This document shows positions 34,572-46,215 of a DNA stretch of 64,000 bases, one piece after another (position 1 is the first letter of the stretch; each line of letters opens with the position of its first letter). This DNA is from Malania oleifera. Lineage: Eukaryota > Streptophyta > Magnoliopsida > Santalales > Ximeniaceae. The stretch covers positions 104,637,773 through 104,701,772 of the forward strand of contig NC_080423.1 of NCBI RefSeq assembly GCF_029873635.1. The letters are read 5' to 3'. Position numbers and translations under genes: made by a program. The notes below the pieces were generated by a model. It did not search any database. It saw only the letters and a list, made by a program, of their open reading frames with translations, and was not told the DNA's origin.

Positions 34572-37064
34572 TGTGACGCCCCAATTTTCATACAATTTTT
34601 TTTCTCAATAATAAATAAATAATCACATATTCACACGTCATCCATAACATTCACAAATCAACCACATCAACAACCCTATTACCATTCATACAACCCGACC
34701 TGCATTGGGTACTGGGTAAAAAGTCGTTTTATTTATACAACCTAACATCGGAAGACAGTATATGTATATCATCCAAAATACAATATCCAAAGTATTAACA
34801 TACATATTTACATAATACTATCTCATACCCAAAAAATACACGACCCTAGGGAATCACGCCTCCCTAGTCCACCAAAAACTCACCCTGTGTGTGTCAGGGT
34901 CCCAGCTCCCAATGATCACGGAGCTCTACCACCCAATCTATCCCTGTTCCCTGAAAAATTTAGATAATTTGGGTGAGACACATCTCCGTAAGAAGGAATA
35001 AATTATTTACAGTGTGTGACCATATGAGTTTAGTTATAACATGCTTTATTTTTCAAAACAACATATCATCTGAGAAAATACACTGATATTCACCTTCACA
35101 TAATCATATAGATATACAACACAAGCTTTTATAAGCTTTAAAATCATTTCTCAAGTTTATTCATTTCCAACACACATAATTACCCGCGAAGTTCCTGAGA
35201 ATAAGGAAGATTGCCCGCCCATATAGGTAGCTTCCCTCTACCCTAACACGTTATGCAACTAGAAATGGCCACATCTAATACCTATCAGGGCACCACTTTA
35301 CTCAGTATGCCCTCAGGAGGAGAGTTTCACTTCGCCTTAATTATTTATTTTATAAAACACACACTCCTTCATTTCTCATAATCATTTCCCATTTTAACTC
35401 ATTACATATCTATGTATACATAAATTTACATTTATGTACTTTACATAATACATTAAATGACATAATTCCAATTCTCAACACATTTACAATTTCCATACTG
35501 AGCATACCTCTCCAACGGCATCAGTAAGAATCTCACAACACAATTTCCATACTAAGCATACCTCCCCAATGGCATCAGTAGGAACTTCACAACATAATTT
35601 ACATACTGAGCATACCTCCCCAATGGCATCAGTAGGAACTTCACCACACAATTTCCATACTGAGCATACCTCCCCAACGGCATCAGTAGGAACTTCACGG
35701 ACACACAAAGTCTCCATATTGAGCATACCTCCCCAACGGCATCAGTAGGAACTTCACACACACACACAGTCTCCATACTAAGCATACCTCCCCAACGACA
35801 TCAGTAGGAACTTCGCACACACACACAATCTCCATACTGAGCATACCTCCCCAATGGCATCAGTAGGAACTTCACACACACACACACAGTATCCATACTG
35901 AGCATACCTCCCCAACGACATCAGTAGGAAAGGAATACCACCCACTTGCAATTATTGTGCGGTATTGGCATATCATCAATCATATTTCAGTATATTTCAA
36001 TTCAATTTAATATAAATATTCTCATCATTTTCTGTGCACATTTCATCATCTCATAATAATATATATCATATTTCACATATTTCCATATTTCTCAAAATAC
36101 TCATATTAGTAATTTGTACAAACTCATTTTTCATGCAAATAATTTCTACTCACGTATAAATATCACATCAATCATTCTCATTTCAATATTTTCTCAGAAA
36201 ATACACATCATTATATTTCACATTTTTCAACACATGTCATGTGCCACACAATTTTCATTCAATATTCATAATATGTTAATTTCACACTGCAAAGCATCAC
36301 AATTTAATATTACTCAAATGCCACACAATTTATCTAATATTTATATCATAATAATTTTCAGGAAAAATACCATATGCTCATTTTCACATATAAATTCACA
36401 TAGTAATTCTAAAAATACTGTTATAATTTATTTCCCTTACCTGACTTACTGACAGTCTAGTTAGGACCCAAATCCTACGCCCTTGGTGCCCGAAATTCAA
36501 ATCCTACAATTTGCATTTTCCCTAGATTAATTAACCTATTTCCCCAAAATAATACTCATCTAACCTTCCCTAGGCTCCATATACCTCAAATTAACATTAA
36601 AACTAATATTTAACACCCCCACTTAATTTTTTGAATTTTTGCCTGCTGGTCCCAAAATTACACCTATAACGCTCACCTGAGCCCTAAATTCCAAAAATTC
36701 TACTTCAAATTCAGATGTTCAACATTTTAGCATTTCCAAATTAATCCTAATTAATTAAAAATAAGTCCCTTAATAACCCCCGTACCCCAAATTTGGGATT
36801 TTTCCCACAACGACCCCATGAGAATTCTGTCCTGCTAAACTTGTAGAGAATCATCCCTAAATCCTCGTGGTGGTGTCTGTTTGTCAATCGAGCTTATAAT
36901 TTGTAAGAAATGAGATAAAAAAAAAAAAGAGATTTGACCTACCCCAGGAGATGCGTCTACGCCGTCCTACCACTGATCCGCTCTAATAGAAATGACGGCA
37001 GCAAAGAATGGAGTTCAACGGTATCTTCTGATTCTTGATCGGGTGAGAATCCGCCACGTAACTA

Positions 37065-37146
<82 letters not shown>

Positions 37147-37255
37147 GCAGGTCTCCTGCGCAGAGAATGAAATAGAAAAAGAAGAATGGGGGTTTGTAGC
37201 TTTGCCAATTTAGGAAGATGCTTTCTGAAGGAAATCCTTAAGGAAGCTTGTAAGT

Positions 37256-37295
<40 letters not shown>

Positions 37296-37461
37296 TATTT
37301 TATTAATAAAAATAAAAATAATTTTTAATTATTTTTTTATTTTTTATTTTAAATTTAATTAATTAGTTAATTAATTAATTAATTTTAATTAATTTTTTTA
37401 ATTTTTTTTTTTTGGGAATCACCCCACTAAACTTACATAGTCCATTTTTGGGGTTATTACA
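34572..37461 (-). repeat. 5' LTR of the minus-strand Gypsy element
   Basis: 2890 bp with plus-strand ends TGTGACGCC and GTTATTACA. Minisatellite at 35490-35930, a GA microsatellite at about 37069-37141 longer than in the partner LTR, and an AAT repeat at 37259-37293. Confidence 0.9.
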
Positions 37462-37588
37462 TCGTCGATGAAGGCCAGTGTATAAATAGCCCTAAATGTG
37501 ATTTTACAGCAAATTTTTCACACAGAAACTCTTTGTCTCTCTCTCTCTCTCTCTCCTCTTCAATTTCTACCCCTTCTCTCTTAATTTT
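37462..37588 (+). mobile_element. Continuation of the split Gypsy LTR
   Basis: Begins with the second target copy TCGTC and completes the dyad with GATGA. TATAAATAG lies at 37481-37489, and a CT-rich leader runs to about 37588. With 26500-26743 it rebuilds a promoter resembling that of the LTR at 6180-8179. It is cut at 37589 by another LTR fragment. Confidence 0.82.
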
Positions 37589-37611
37589 TGTCATGACCTG
37601 CTTATTTTCAC

Positions 37612-37648
<37 letters not shown>

Positions 37649-38652
37649 ATATCAATGTCATTATAAAATCAACACCACACATCTCACATACCAGCTCAGC
37701 AGGTCACAATCCACCTGGACCCGTGGGTACCAGGGATACATCAAAACATACAGCAGAAACCTACGTAGCAGGAAACATACAATCACATGCATCTAATCAT
37801 TTCATATTTTACACTATACCAGAGTTACTACATCCGTTGCACTTGCATACATACATCCTAAAAATGAAATCTAGGGACAATCCCCACAAAAACCTAACTA
37901 TCCCTACAAGACTTACCCTTCACAGAGGGCAGATATACAACACTATATCAGCGGGGCTTTTCCCGCTCGCCTATCCGGGGCTCCTGAAAAGTTTATAAGA
38001 TTTAGGGGTGAGACTTCTCTTAGTAAGGGAAATAAACTAATACTAGTGTGTGGCAACATGAGTATTCTGTGCTCTATATATACCATACATAACATATTCA
38101 ATACTGTATATCAAATCTGGGAAAACATATGTATATCAAAACATGATAAAACATACTGCATTTTCATAAACATTTCTCATCTCATATCATAGACATAATA
38201 TCATAAAACAATCTTGGTAGATTAGCTGACTGTTGTCATGTATTACCCCCACATGACTGAATTGTGTGGCCCGAAGGCGAGACCTGACAATGGTTGGCCG
38301 ACCACTGCCAAGTCAATAGTCTAGTCTGTAGGTCCGATGGGTCTACCAGACCTGGTCCGTATACTAGGGGCGATAACAGCACACTTCTTGAAAATAACCA
38401 CATCGACCATCTAATCTCACACCACTCCGTACAGCGGCGTTAACACAGATATCATGATCACGAAGACCATGGACACATAGCAACGGTACCGTGCAAGTGC
38501 TAGCCTAAACCAAGCTAACCAGGTTTTGATATCATATACATATACTAAAATCGTGATACATGGATATCTCATATCATTAATTTTTACATTAATCATATCA
38601 TTTGCACATATACATATATCATGAAAATCATCGGCCCGTACGTCGGCAAATC
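37589..38652 (-). mobile_element. Gypsy LTR fragment, inverted
   Basis: Minus-strand 3' part of an LTR of the family seen at 1-1437. Its terminus (minus strand) is GCAGGTCATGACA at 37589; modules include the CATGACAACAG block, GGTACCG near 38485 and one remaining GGCCCGTACG unit at about 38635. The U3 side is missing. A TA microsatellite lies at about 37613-37646. Confidence 0.82.
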
Positions 38653-39654
38653 ATTGCAATTATTATTGAATTCACCTTATATATGAAATGTGATATGATG
38701 ATATTGAATTGACAATTATTATTATAGAATAGAAATTTATCACAATTTGAAATATGTTATATGTTATTAGAACCTAGTTGACTTGGTTTAGGCTTAAACG
38801 TGCATGGTACCGTAGCTATGTGTTCATGATCATCATGATATTGTGTTATCGTTGTCATACGGGGCAGCGTGATGATGGATAGTCGATGTGGTTTATTAAA
38901 GTGTTGGCACCCCTGGTGTACGGACCAGGTTTGGCAAACCCATCGTACTTACAGATATTTATTTTGACTTGGCAGTGGTCGACCACCCATTGTCAGGTCC
39001 CACCTTCGGGCCACACAACCCAGTCATGTAGGGGTAAGATATGACACCATTCAGCTAACCTACCAGGGTTGTTTTTGTATTATTATCATATGAAATGAAT
39101 TATGCTTATGGAAATCTAGTATGTTCTGTTATGCTATGATTATATATGTTTTTCCCAAATATGATACAAACAGTTTTACTAAATATGCTTATGTATGCTT
39201 TTATATATAACACAGAAATACTCATGTTGCCACACACTGGTATTAATTTATTTCCCTTACTGAGAGGTGTCTCACCCCAAATTATATGAATATTTTAGGA
39301 GCCCCAGATAGGAAAGCGGATAAAACTTCGCAGAGATAGTTATAGCAGATTTACCCTTTCTGACGGGTAAGTATTTGCTAGGGTCAGACAAATTTTTGGG
39401 TGGAGACCCTAGGACTATTTTGGATACTTTTAAGATGTGTGTATCTATATGATGGTTGTAGTAAACACTGGTATTATGTTAAATGGTACGTTGAGATGTA
39501 TATGATTTTATATTTCCTGCTGCTTAGGCTTTCGTGTTGTGTTTCTGATGTATCCCTAGTACCCACGAATTCCGGTTGATTATGATCTGCTAGGTTTATT
39601 GTATCAATTTTTATTGTCATGGAAAAAAAATGGTAAAATAAATAGGTTGTCACA
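38653..39654 (+). mobile_element. Gypsy LTR fragment, direct orientation
   Basis: Plus-strand 3' part of a related LTR: GGTACCGTAGCTATG near 38810, hairpin TGAGAGGTGTCTCA at 39261-39274, GGGTAAGT donor-like site near 39367, end GGTTGTCACA at 39654. It is joined head to head with 37589-38652. The flanking 5-bp sequences (ATTTT left, GAGGG right) do not match. Confidence 0.8.
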
Positions 39655-39798
39655 GAGGGTATGTATGTATTTGAGATAGGACAGCATGTGGATGGTCGTC
39701 GGCTCTTTCTAGAGTTGGATATGCGTTAGGTATGTAGTTGAATTGGTAAATGGGAGATTACAAATTTCGAGGACGAAATTTTTGTAAAGAGGGGAGGT
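39655..39798 (+). mobile_element. 3' internal end and purine tract of a Gypsy element
   Basis: 144 bp of internal sequence ending in TTTCGAGGACGAAATTTTTG, AAAGAGGGGAGG and the LTR start at 39799, the conserved arrangement upstream of plant Gypsy 3' LTRs. The rest of the element is missing to the left. Confidence 0.8.
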
Positions 39799-41373
39799 TG
39801 TAGGAACCCGACCCAAGATAAGTATATTAAATAAATGAGAAAAAGAGAAGGAAAATTTAAAAAAGTGAAAATCTGCAGGACTCGTCGACGAGGCTTCCTT
39901 GCTCATCAACGAAGCCTCTTGCTTAGCTCGACGACGAGATTCAGTAGCTCGTCGACGAGGAGATGCCGAGAGATTTTGGGAAATCCTGAAATCTCAGGCT
40001 CGTTGATGAGGCCACCTTAGCGTCAACGAACTTCCTTCTACAACTCGTCGATGAGGACGCCATCTCGTTGATGAGGTTGGCTGGGTCAAAGGGTTATAAA
40101 TATCTTTTTCACTTGCTTCATTGCTAAGAAAGCTAAAACTCTCTCTCTCTCTCTCTCTAGAACTCGAATTCTCTCTCTCTCTCTCTCTCTCTCTAGGATT
40201 TAAGGCCGTCAGTTGCCAGAATCAACGATCTGAAGTTACCACGTGGATCAGGAGGAGAATCTCTACGTTTTTAGCGGATCAAAAATTTATTTCAAGGATT
40301 TTCGGGTTTTGACCCAAAACGGATGTAAGGGATCCGATTTTAGTTTCGTTTCAGTATATGTGTAGTAGTAAGAATGCTAGTGAATTATAGTTCTTAGATC
40401 TTTAGGTTTTGGGAACTCGATTCGTAGTTTTGGAGTCGTAGAGTTCGTGTTTTGATATTCGGGAAAAGGTGAGGGGATTTTATTTATATTAGTTATTTTT
40501 GAAATCGGGATCTGTAAACCTATAGTTTACGATCGTATGTATGTTTTGGTTACTTATTTGGGAAAATCTATCGAGTGAAAATGTGAGATTTTTGGGTTAC
40601 AGTTTTTGAGAAAATTGGGGAGTTTCAGGTATCATCTCTATTTCTGTTGGAAACTCGTATGTTGTATAAAATGGTATTAATGAGATGACTGTACCTATAT
40701 TTGTATTAAACTGTTTGTTCCGGTTGGTCACCGATGGGTGTGAGTGGACACCGTAGTGGCAACGATATCGCTGTGAGGTTTCGGTTATTGCTAAGTATCG
40801 GGTGCTTGAGTGTGACAACACTGACCGTATGTTTGGTATCGTATGCATTGGAACGGAATTGTGAAAATACTGGAACTGTATCGTGTTATGTTTTATGTTG
40901 CAATAACACTTGTATGCCACACACTGATATAATTTGCTTTCTTCCTTACTGAGAATTGTCTCACCCCGAATATACAAATGTTTTTCAGGTCCTTCGAGTA
41001 GCCGTAACTAGCATCCTAGGATTCGAAAGCGTGGGTGTCGATTAGCTACGTAGAGTGTTTACGTAAGTACGAATTCTGTAACTGGGTTGTCATTATTGGG
41101 TTTTGTAGACACCTGGGGTATGTATGGTATTTTGGAATGTAGGTTCTAGTTATGTATAGACTCTGGTATGGTACGTTGTACGGTATGATGTATGTATAGA
41201 AAGAACATTTCCACTGCGTATTTGATGTGTATGTGAATGTGTATAGGGTTCACGTGTACCCCACGGGGTCAGACCCTCATTCAGTATAGTATCATGTATG
41301 TTTAATTGATACAGAGACACGTTAAGTTACTATATTCACACCTGCGACCCATTTGCGGGTTCGGGGCGTGACA
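39799..41373 (+). mobile_element. Gypsy 3' LTR
   Basis: 1575 bp starting TGTAGGAACCCG and ending GGGGCGTGACA. It contains eight TCGTCGACGA-type dyads (39882-40074), TATAAATA at 40095-40102, CT tracts, a GTGAGG donor-like site near 40470, hairpin TGAGAATTGTCTCA at 40950-40963 and an acceptor-like TTTTTCAG at about 40981-40988. It lacks the minisatellite of the other families. Confidence 0.87.
39882..40102 (+). promoter_or_regulatory. Dyad array and TATA box of a Gypsy LTR
   Basis: Dyads start at 39882, 39903, 39928, 39949, 40000, 40020, 40045 and 40065. Centre spacing is 21, 25, 21, 51, 20, 25 and 20 bp. TATAAATA follows at 40095. This is the same two-quartet layout as at 7832-8016 and 26561-26743. 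Confidence 0.75.
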
Positions 41374-41908
41374 ACTTGACCTTGCATATTCGGTACTTGT
41401 CCAAAAATAAAAACAAATCAGACACACAAAAAATGTATTTGAAGCATGTCGATGCATTGTTGGAAGAGTTTTTACTGTCTGGTCATTTAGGACAAAAACG
41501 CTTTCCCTTTATTGTTTTAGAGTGCTTAATTAATTATCATATTGTTTGGATACCAACATTATTGAAATTGTAAAAAAAAAGAAGAAGCCCAAATTAAACT
41601 TTTGCAATAGGCAGTCATGTTGTTTCTAAAAATGCAGCTAATGAAATGGCGAGTCATTTTCTTCCTATTATTCTATAATTGTGAATCAAACTTCATATTA
41701 AAATAAAGCAAAGCCGTAAAACAAATTTTAAACTTAAAAGTGTGTGTGTGTGTGTGTAAAACTATTATTCCCCACTGGAGCATTTTTACAAGCAACTTTA
41801 ACGTTCGTAGCTTGCCTTAAACCACATTACTTGCATATGTATTTGCCTTAAACCACATTATTCACCACTACCATGGCATGAGCGAAGACAATCTAAACTC
41901 AATAATTC
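41374..41908. other. Unassigned AT-rich spacer
   Basis: No domain or transposon end recognised. Contains a TG microsatellite at about 41743-41758 and a short direct repeat of TTGCCTTAAACCACATTA (41813 and 41844 region). The 65-codon frame at 41376-41573 has no recognisable motif. Confidence 0.5.
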
Positions 41909-42176
41909 AATATAACTCAACCAAATTGAAATTTCAACAATAACTTGGAATAAAAAAAAAAGACAAATAAATATAACCCAATCAAAACAAATAAACTTAG
42001 TGTCTTACCAACTTCAATGAAAAATAACAAGCTAAAACAAATAGTAACTAAGATTTTGAATAAACTGGAATTAAAAATAAATACAATCTAATAACTATTT
42101 AAATTCCAAAGAAATACTTTAAATAAACAAAACAAAAATTATCATTAAAAATAACTTGAACAAGTATTAAAGAATA

Positions 42177-42218
<42 letters not shown>

Positions 42219-42539
42219 GAGAGAGTGAGCTTGCCGTATGGAGGGTTGCAGCCAAGCTGCTGCTGCTGTGCTTTGCACACGGTTTGCTACTGCCACGGCC
42301 TCCAAAGGCCCCCAAAACGCAGCCTCCCAAAAGAAAATTACAAACCTACTCTAAAAGCCAAAATTAACAAGCTACTCTAGAATTCCAAAATTAATTTTGG
42401 CTTTTAGAGTAGGTTTGTAATTTTCTTTTGGGAGGCTGCGTTTTGGGGGCCTTTGGAGGCCGTGGCAGTAGCAAACCGTGTGCAAAGCACAGCAGCAGCA
42501 GCTTGGCTGCAACCCTCCATACGGCAAGCTCACTCTCTC

Positions 42540-42589
<50 letters not shown>

Positions 42590-42857
42590 TATTCTTTAAT
42601 AATTGTTAAAGTTATTTTTAATTATAATTTTTGTTTTTTTTATTTAAAGTATTTATTTTGAATTTAAATAGTTATTAGATTGTATTTATTTTTAATTCCA
42701 GTTTATTCAAAATCTTAGTTACTATTTGTTTTAGCTTGTTATTTTTCATTGAAGTTGGTAAGACACTAAGTTTATTTGTTTTGATTGGGTTATATTTATT
42801 TGTCTTTTTTTTTTATTCCAAGTTATTGTTGAAATTTCAATTTGGTTGAGTTATATT
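41909..42857. repeat. Long foldback inverted repeat (~460-bp arms)
   Basis: Left arm 41909 to about 42366 and right arm about 42388-42857 are nearly exact inverse copies around a roughly 20-bp loop with CAAGCTACTCTAGAATTCC. Both arms include a GC-rich block (GAGGCTGCGTTTTGGGGGCC) and a GA/CT microsatellite of different length (about 42181-42215 left, 42541-42585 right). An open frame beginning MGGCVLGAFGGRGSS exists in both arms but runs into the microsatellite and is probably not a gene. The 10-bp word ATTCACCACT occurs at 41860-41869 and 42855-42864. Arms this similar imply a young or gene-converted palindrome able to make long double-stranded RNA. Confidence 0.88.
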
Positions 42858-43469
42858 CACCACTCCTGGGGAAAAGTAAACCTTCACTTTTTACTCAATT
42901 TCTCCTTAAATCTTCAGTTCAATTGACGATCAGACACTACCACGGGGTCCTAGTCTCGATCGTCGTCGTTTTGACCGGAGTAAAATTTCAATTTGGGTAT
43001 CCTAGGCACCACTCCAAAGTGAGAGTGAGATTTGGGGAATTAAGTAAATTTGATATATTTGGAAGTTTAAATGTTTATTAGGAATTTATGGACCTAAGAA
43101 ATGTTAAAATAGTATTTTATTTAGCATTGATTTGATTAAATTAGGGTAGTTGAATTCAGGGTTCGGGTGAGCGCTGCGAGTATAATTTTGGGATCCCTGC
43201 AGGCGTAGTTCAAAAAACTAGGTAAGGGTATTATTTGGGTATTTTTGGATTGATTATTAATTTATTGAATATATAAACTTAGATATGAATGTATTTCTGA
43301 GATTAAATTGAGAAATTGAGATTTTATACAATTCAGGGTTGGTATATACACGACAGGCAGACTAGGATTTTAGTGGGTGTTTCTAGGAATTCAGGTAAGA
43401 TAATGAATAGTTTATAATTCGAGAGATGTGAGTATGAGATTATTCTGGGAATTCAGTTATTTGATAGGA

Positions 43470-43512
<43 letters not shown>

Positions 43513-44480
43513 ATATTTTCAGGGAAATGGAATTATGAACATCATGGGCGTGAGTTAGAATCGGTAGACGAGTTCAGTTAACCAAGCTAAAGGAAATATG
43601 CTATGCTAGGAATTTCAGAAATTTTATCAGTAGTATATATGTGTTTCGGGGTGAATTCTACAGGGAATAAATTATTTTTATTATCAGAAAATACAGATTT
43701 TATTACAGGGGTTTTTGTTTATTTAATTATGTGGCATGAGTTAATATTAGATCAGTTCAGGATTTATACAGTTTTTTAGAATATCATGATTTACAGTGTT
43801 TTTACATGGGAACATGTTTTACTAGATTTTACAGAATTATGAATTACAGTGTATAGACATATATATTTTGCAGACAGATATTATACAAACAAATATTTAT
43901 CAGACATATATTTTACAGATATTATACAGATGGATATTTTACAGTGTTTATAGAATGCCATGATTTCCAAAACCATAACACTCAGACATTACAAATTATT
44001 TCAGTCAGATATTACAGTTATTTTAGTTAGATAATACAGTATTTCATATTAGATTTATAGTGTTATGATTATTTTGGAATCATGATAAAACAATAAGATA
44101 ATTATATATATTAGTATTATTTAGTATCAGATCCCTGGTGAATTATATCAGACACATTCAGTCAGCAGAGCATGGTACCATTGCTATTTTCATATCAGAG
44201 TGCAACCACATATCTCAAATAGTGCGTGGACTTCGTCAACTGTGCCTATGGAGAGATTGTAGTTTCCCCGGTATTCTGGGTTGAGGAGGTCAGTTTGACG
44301 AGGTAGATACCAGTACCGTGCCTTTGGAGAGATTGCAGTAAAGGTCGAGCTGAGGATTGGTAGAGTATTCAGGTGACTTATCCTGGTAGGCCAACCAAAG
44401 TTAAATCCAGCCTACGGGCCGTACAACCTTGTCATGAGGGGTTAAATCATGACATACAGATTTCCAAAGATATTTCTCAG

Positions 44481-44529
<49 letters not shown>

Positions 44530-45082
44530 AATTTATAGAAGAACAACAAATATATATTATATTTTTATCAGTATGGATAAATAGAAAACTCAGATACTAC
44601 AATTGTATTTTAAGCCATGTAGGTGTGAGTTGCACAATATTTACATGATATCTTAGTTCGGTTATTTATCAGTAAATTATTTATGTAGACTCAGTTGCCA
44701 CATACTAGTAACATCATATTTCTTCTTACTAAGCATTGTCTCATCTCAGTAAATTAACATTTTTCAGGTGATCCAGTTAGATGAGTGGATCAGACTTGCA
44801 GGTAGAGAGGTCGTCTACACTACCTTGTCTAAAGGGTAAGTGTTTTCAGAGGATTGTATTTTTGAGTAGTATTCAGGGGTGTTGGGTAAAAGGTGCTGGG
44901 ATGATGTATAATTATGTATGTATGCTTTGGGTTAATACTAGATTCTAGTATTGTAATTATGGATGTATGACTTTATCCTTTCCGCTATATAGGTGATTTC
45001 GGGGGTACCCAAGTAAAATGATTATCAGTATATTTTATATATTATTTTGAAAAGAAAAGGTATGGAATTTCAGGTCGTTACA
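42858..45082 (+). mobile_element. Gypsy LTR lacking its 5' end
   Basis: Homologous to the LTR at 47298-49706 from about position 47830 on (shared GGGTGAGCGC-GCG, TAATTTTGGGA-CC blocks). It contains donor-like GGTAAGG near 43217 and GGTAAGATA near 43394, TA microsatellites (43478-43506, 44482-44526), the GGTACCATTGCTAT module near 44175, TAAGCATTGTCTCA at 44730-44743, acceptor TTTTTCAG before 44768 and the end CAGGTCGTTACA at 45082. Its 5' part is replaced by, or fused to, the inverted repeat. Confidence 0.8.
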
Positions 45083-45689
45083 TATCTAATAGGTAGTTAT
45101 CACTAATTTCAGATTGTATCTATATACTAGTTCTTCACATCCTTCATACTCAAATTAGAAAAGGTATCAAGAACTAGAAACTAGATGATAACATCTACTC
45201 TTCAATTCAAATAAAAAAAGTAAAAAACAACAAGAACTAGATGGATTTATTTACAGGTGCTCATAAGCATCTAATCTACCTTTATTAGCATCAAGTCCCA
45301 AGCATCCACCATTAATCTCATTATCTTGTTTAGCAATTTCAAGAATTATATATTGAACAAATGTAGGAAGAGAAGGTCCAACTCATACCATACCAATGTA
45401 TCCAAATGTTTCCTTCATATATGTTGATAGTTCCTTAGATTCCTGACAAGGTCTTCCACATCGCCCTTTTCTGTTGTTGCGATGAATTCCTTTAGATCGA
45501 GCTCTGTATCCAAAATATTGTAGTTGAAGAGCATGTGAGCAACTTTGTGTAGCCTCGCCATTGAAATTGAAGGAAGTGTTTGATAAAAAGAGGGGATAAT
45601 AAAATGTGCGATGTGTCTAATGCAAGGGTTTGAGAAAATATAGGGATGATGAAATGTTTGATGCATTTAAAATATTAATGGTTACTATT
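45083..45689. other. Unassigned segment with a small minus-strand frame
   Basis: A minus-strand ORF begins MARLHKVAHMLFNYNILDTE and reaches a stop after about 50 codons (ATG near 45562-45564, stop near 45412). The ATG context CAATTTCAATGGCG is good for a plant start. A second open stretch on the same strand nearer 45280 (LEIAKQDNEINGGCLGL) may be a continuation after a frameshift. I do not recognise the family. It could be a gene scrap carried by a transposon. Confidence 0.35.
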
Positions 45690-46070
45690 GATAACCATGT
45701 GTCTTAAAGAGTCAAGCTCCAACAGAAACTTCCAAAGCCATTTACCCACCAAAGAGATGTGTCTAGCAAGTACCAAGACCCAAATTCCTCATAATTAGGT
45801 CTTTCACCTTCTCCTAACAAACTAAATGATCTTTTTTCTCATCCCTAACATAAGATAATAAAAAAATATCTCATAATTTTCTCCAAATTAACAACCACCA
45901 ACCTTCCAATTCTCTACTCACTTTTTCCACCAGTGGTTCCCAAAAAGAAGAGGTGTTAGGATTGCCTCCTAAAGGAAGACACAAATAAGTTAAAGGCCAT
46001 CCAACTTACTACAATGCGCTACATTAGCAAAAGCCTCTAAAATACTCAATCAAATTAATACCCACCCACT
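45690..46070 (-). pseudogene. L1-type LINE reverse transcriptase fragment
   Basis: The minus strand gives VGINL near 46060, then WPLTYLCLPLGGNPNTSSFW, EPLVEKVSRELEGWW and DEKKDHLVC with RNLGLGTC following. This is the conserved C-terminal RT part of plant L1 elements (LGLPLGG, KDHLVRW, GGLGLG types). Several stops interrupt it. No ends or A-tail were identified. Confidence 0.65.
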
Positions 46071-46215
46071 CCTGGACATATTGATCTTTAATTATGAAAT
46101 TTTCTTAAATTTTTTTAACAAAGTCAAACCCTTTTGGATCTTCACACTTGTAATTTTTACTAAAGATTTTGTAAGTACAAATTTTATTACTTTCTCAAGA
46201 GAAAAATATTCTTAA

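Larger units (their letters stand above)
26744..37461 (-). mobile_element. Complete Gypsy chromovirus (Tekay-like), degenerate
   Basis: Minus-strand element of 10.7 kb. 5' LTR 34572-37461, PBS 34557-34568, gag, protease, RT, RNase H, integrase, chromodomain, purine tract 29599-29611, 3' LTR 26744-29598. Flanks are TCATC (26739-26743) and TCGTC (37462-37466), a target duplication with one change. The two LTRs (2.86 and 2.89 kb) are clearly homologous but differ in many bases and indels, and the coding region has many stops and frameshifts. It is therefore much older than the 47298-57187 element, to which its proteins are closely related. Confidence 0.9.

Noticed and set aside
26744..37461. Possibility that 26500-41373 is a single Gypsy element with LTRs at 26500 and 39799
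   Set aside because: The two LTRs share only their first bases and the dyad array, and differ in body and length. A complete element with its own PBS, purine tract and near-matching target duplication explains 26744-37461.
42099..42661. Open frame MGGCVLGAFGGRGSS in both arms of the inverted repeat
   Set aside because: It runs straight into a CT microsatellite (SLSLSL). Its presence in both arms is explained by the repeat itself.
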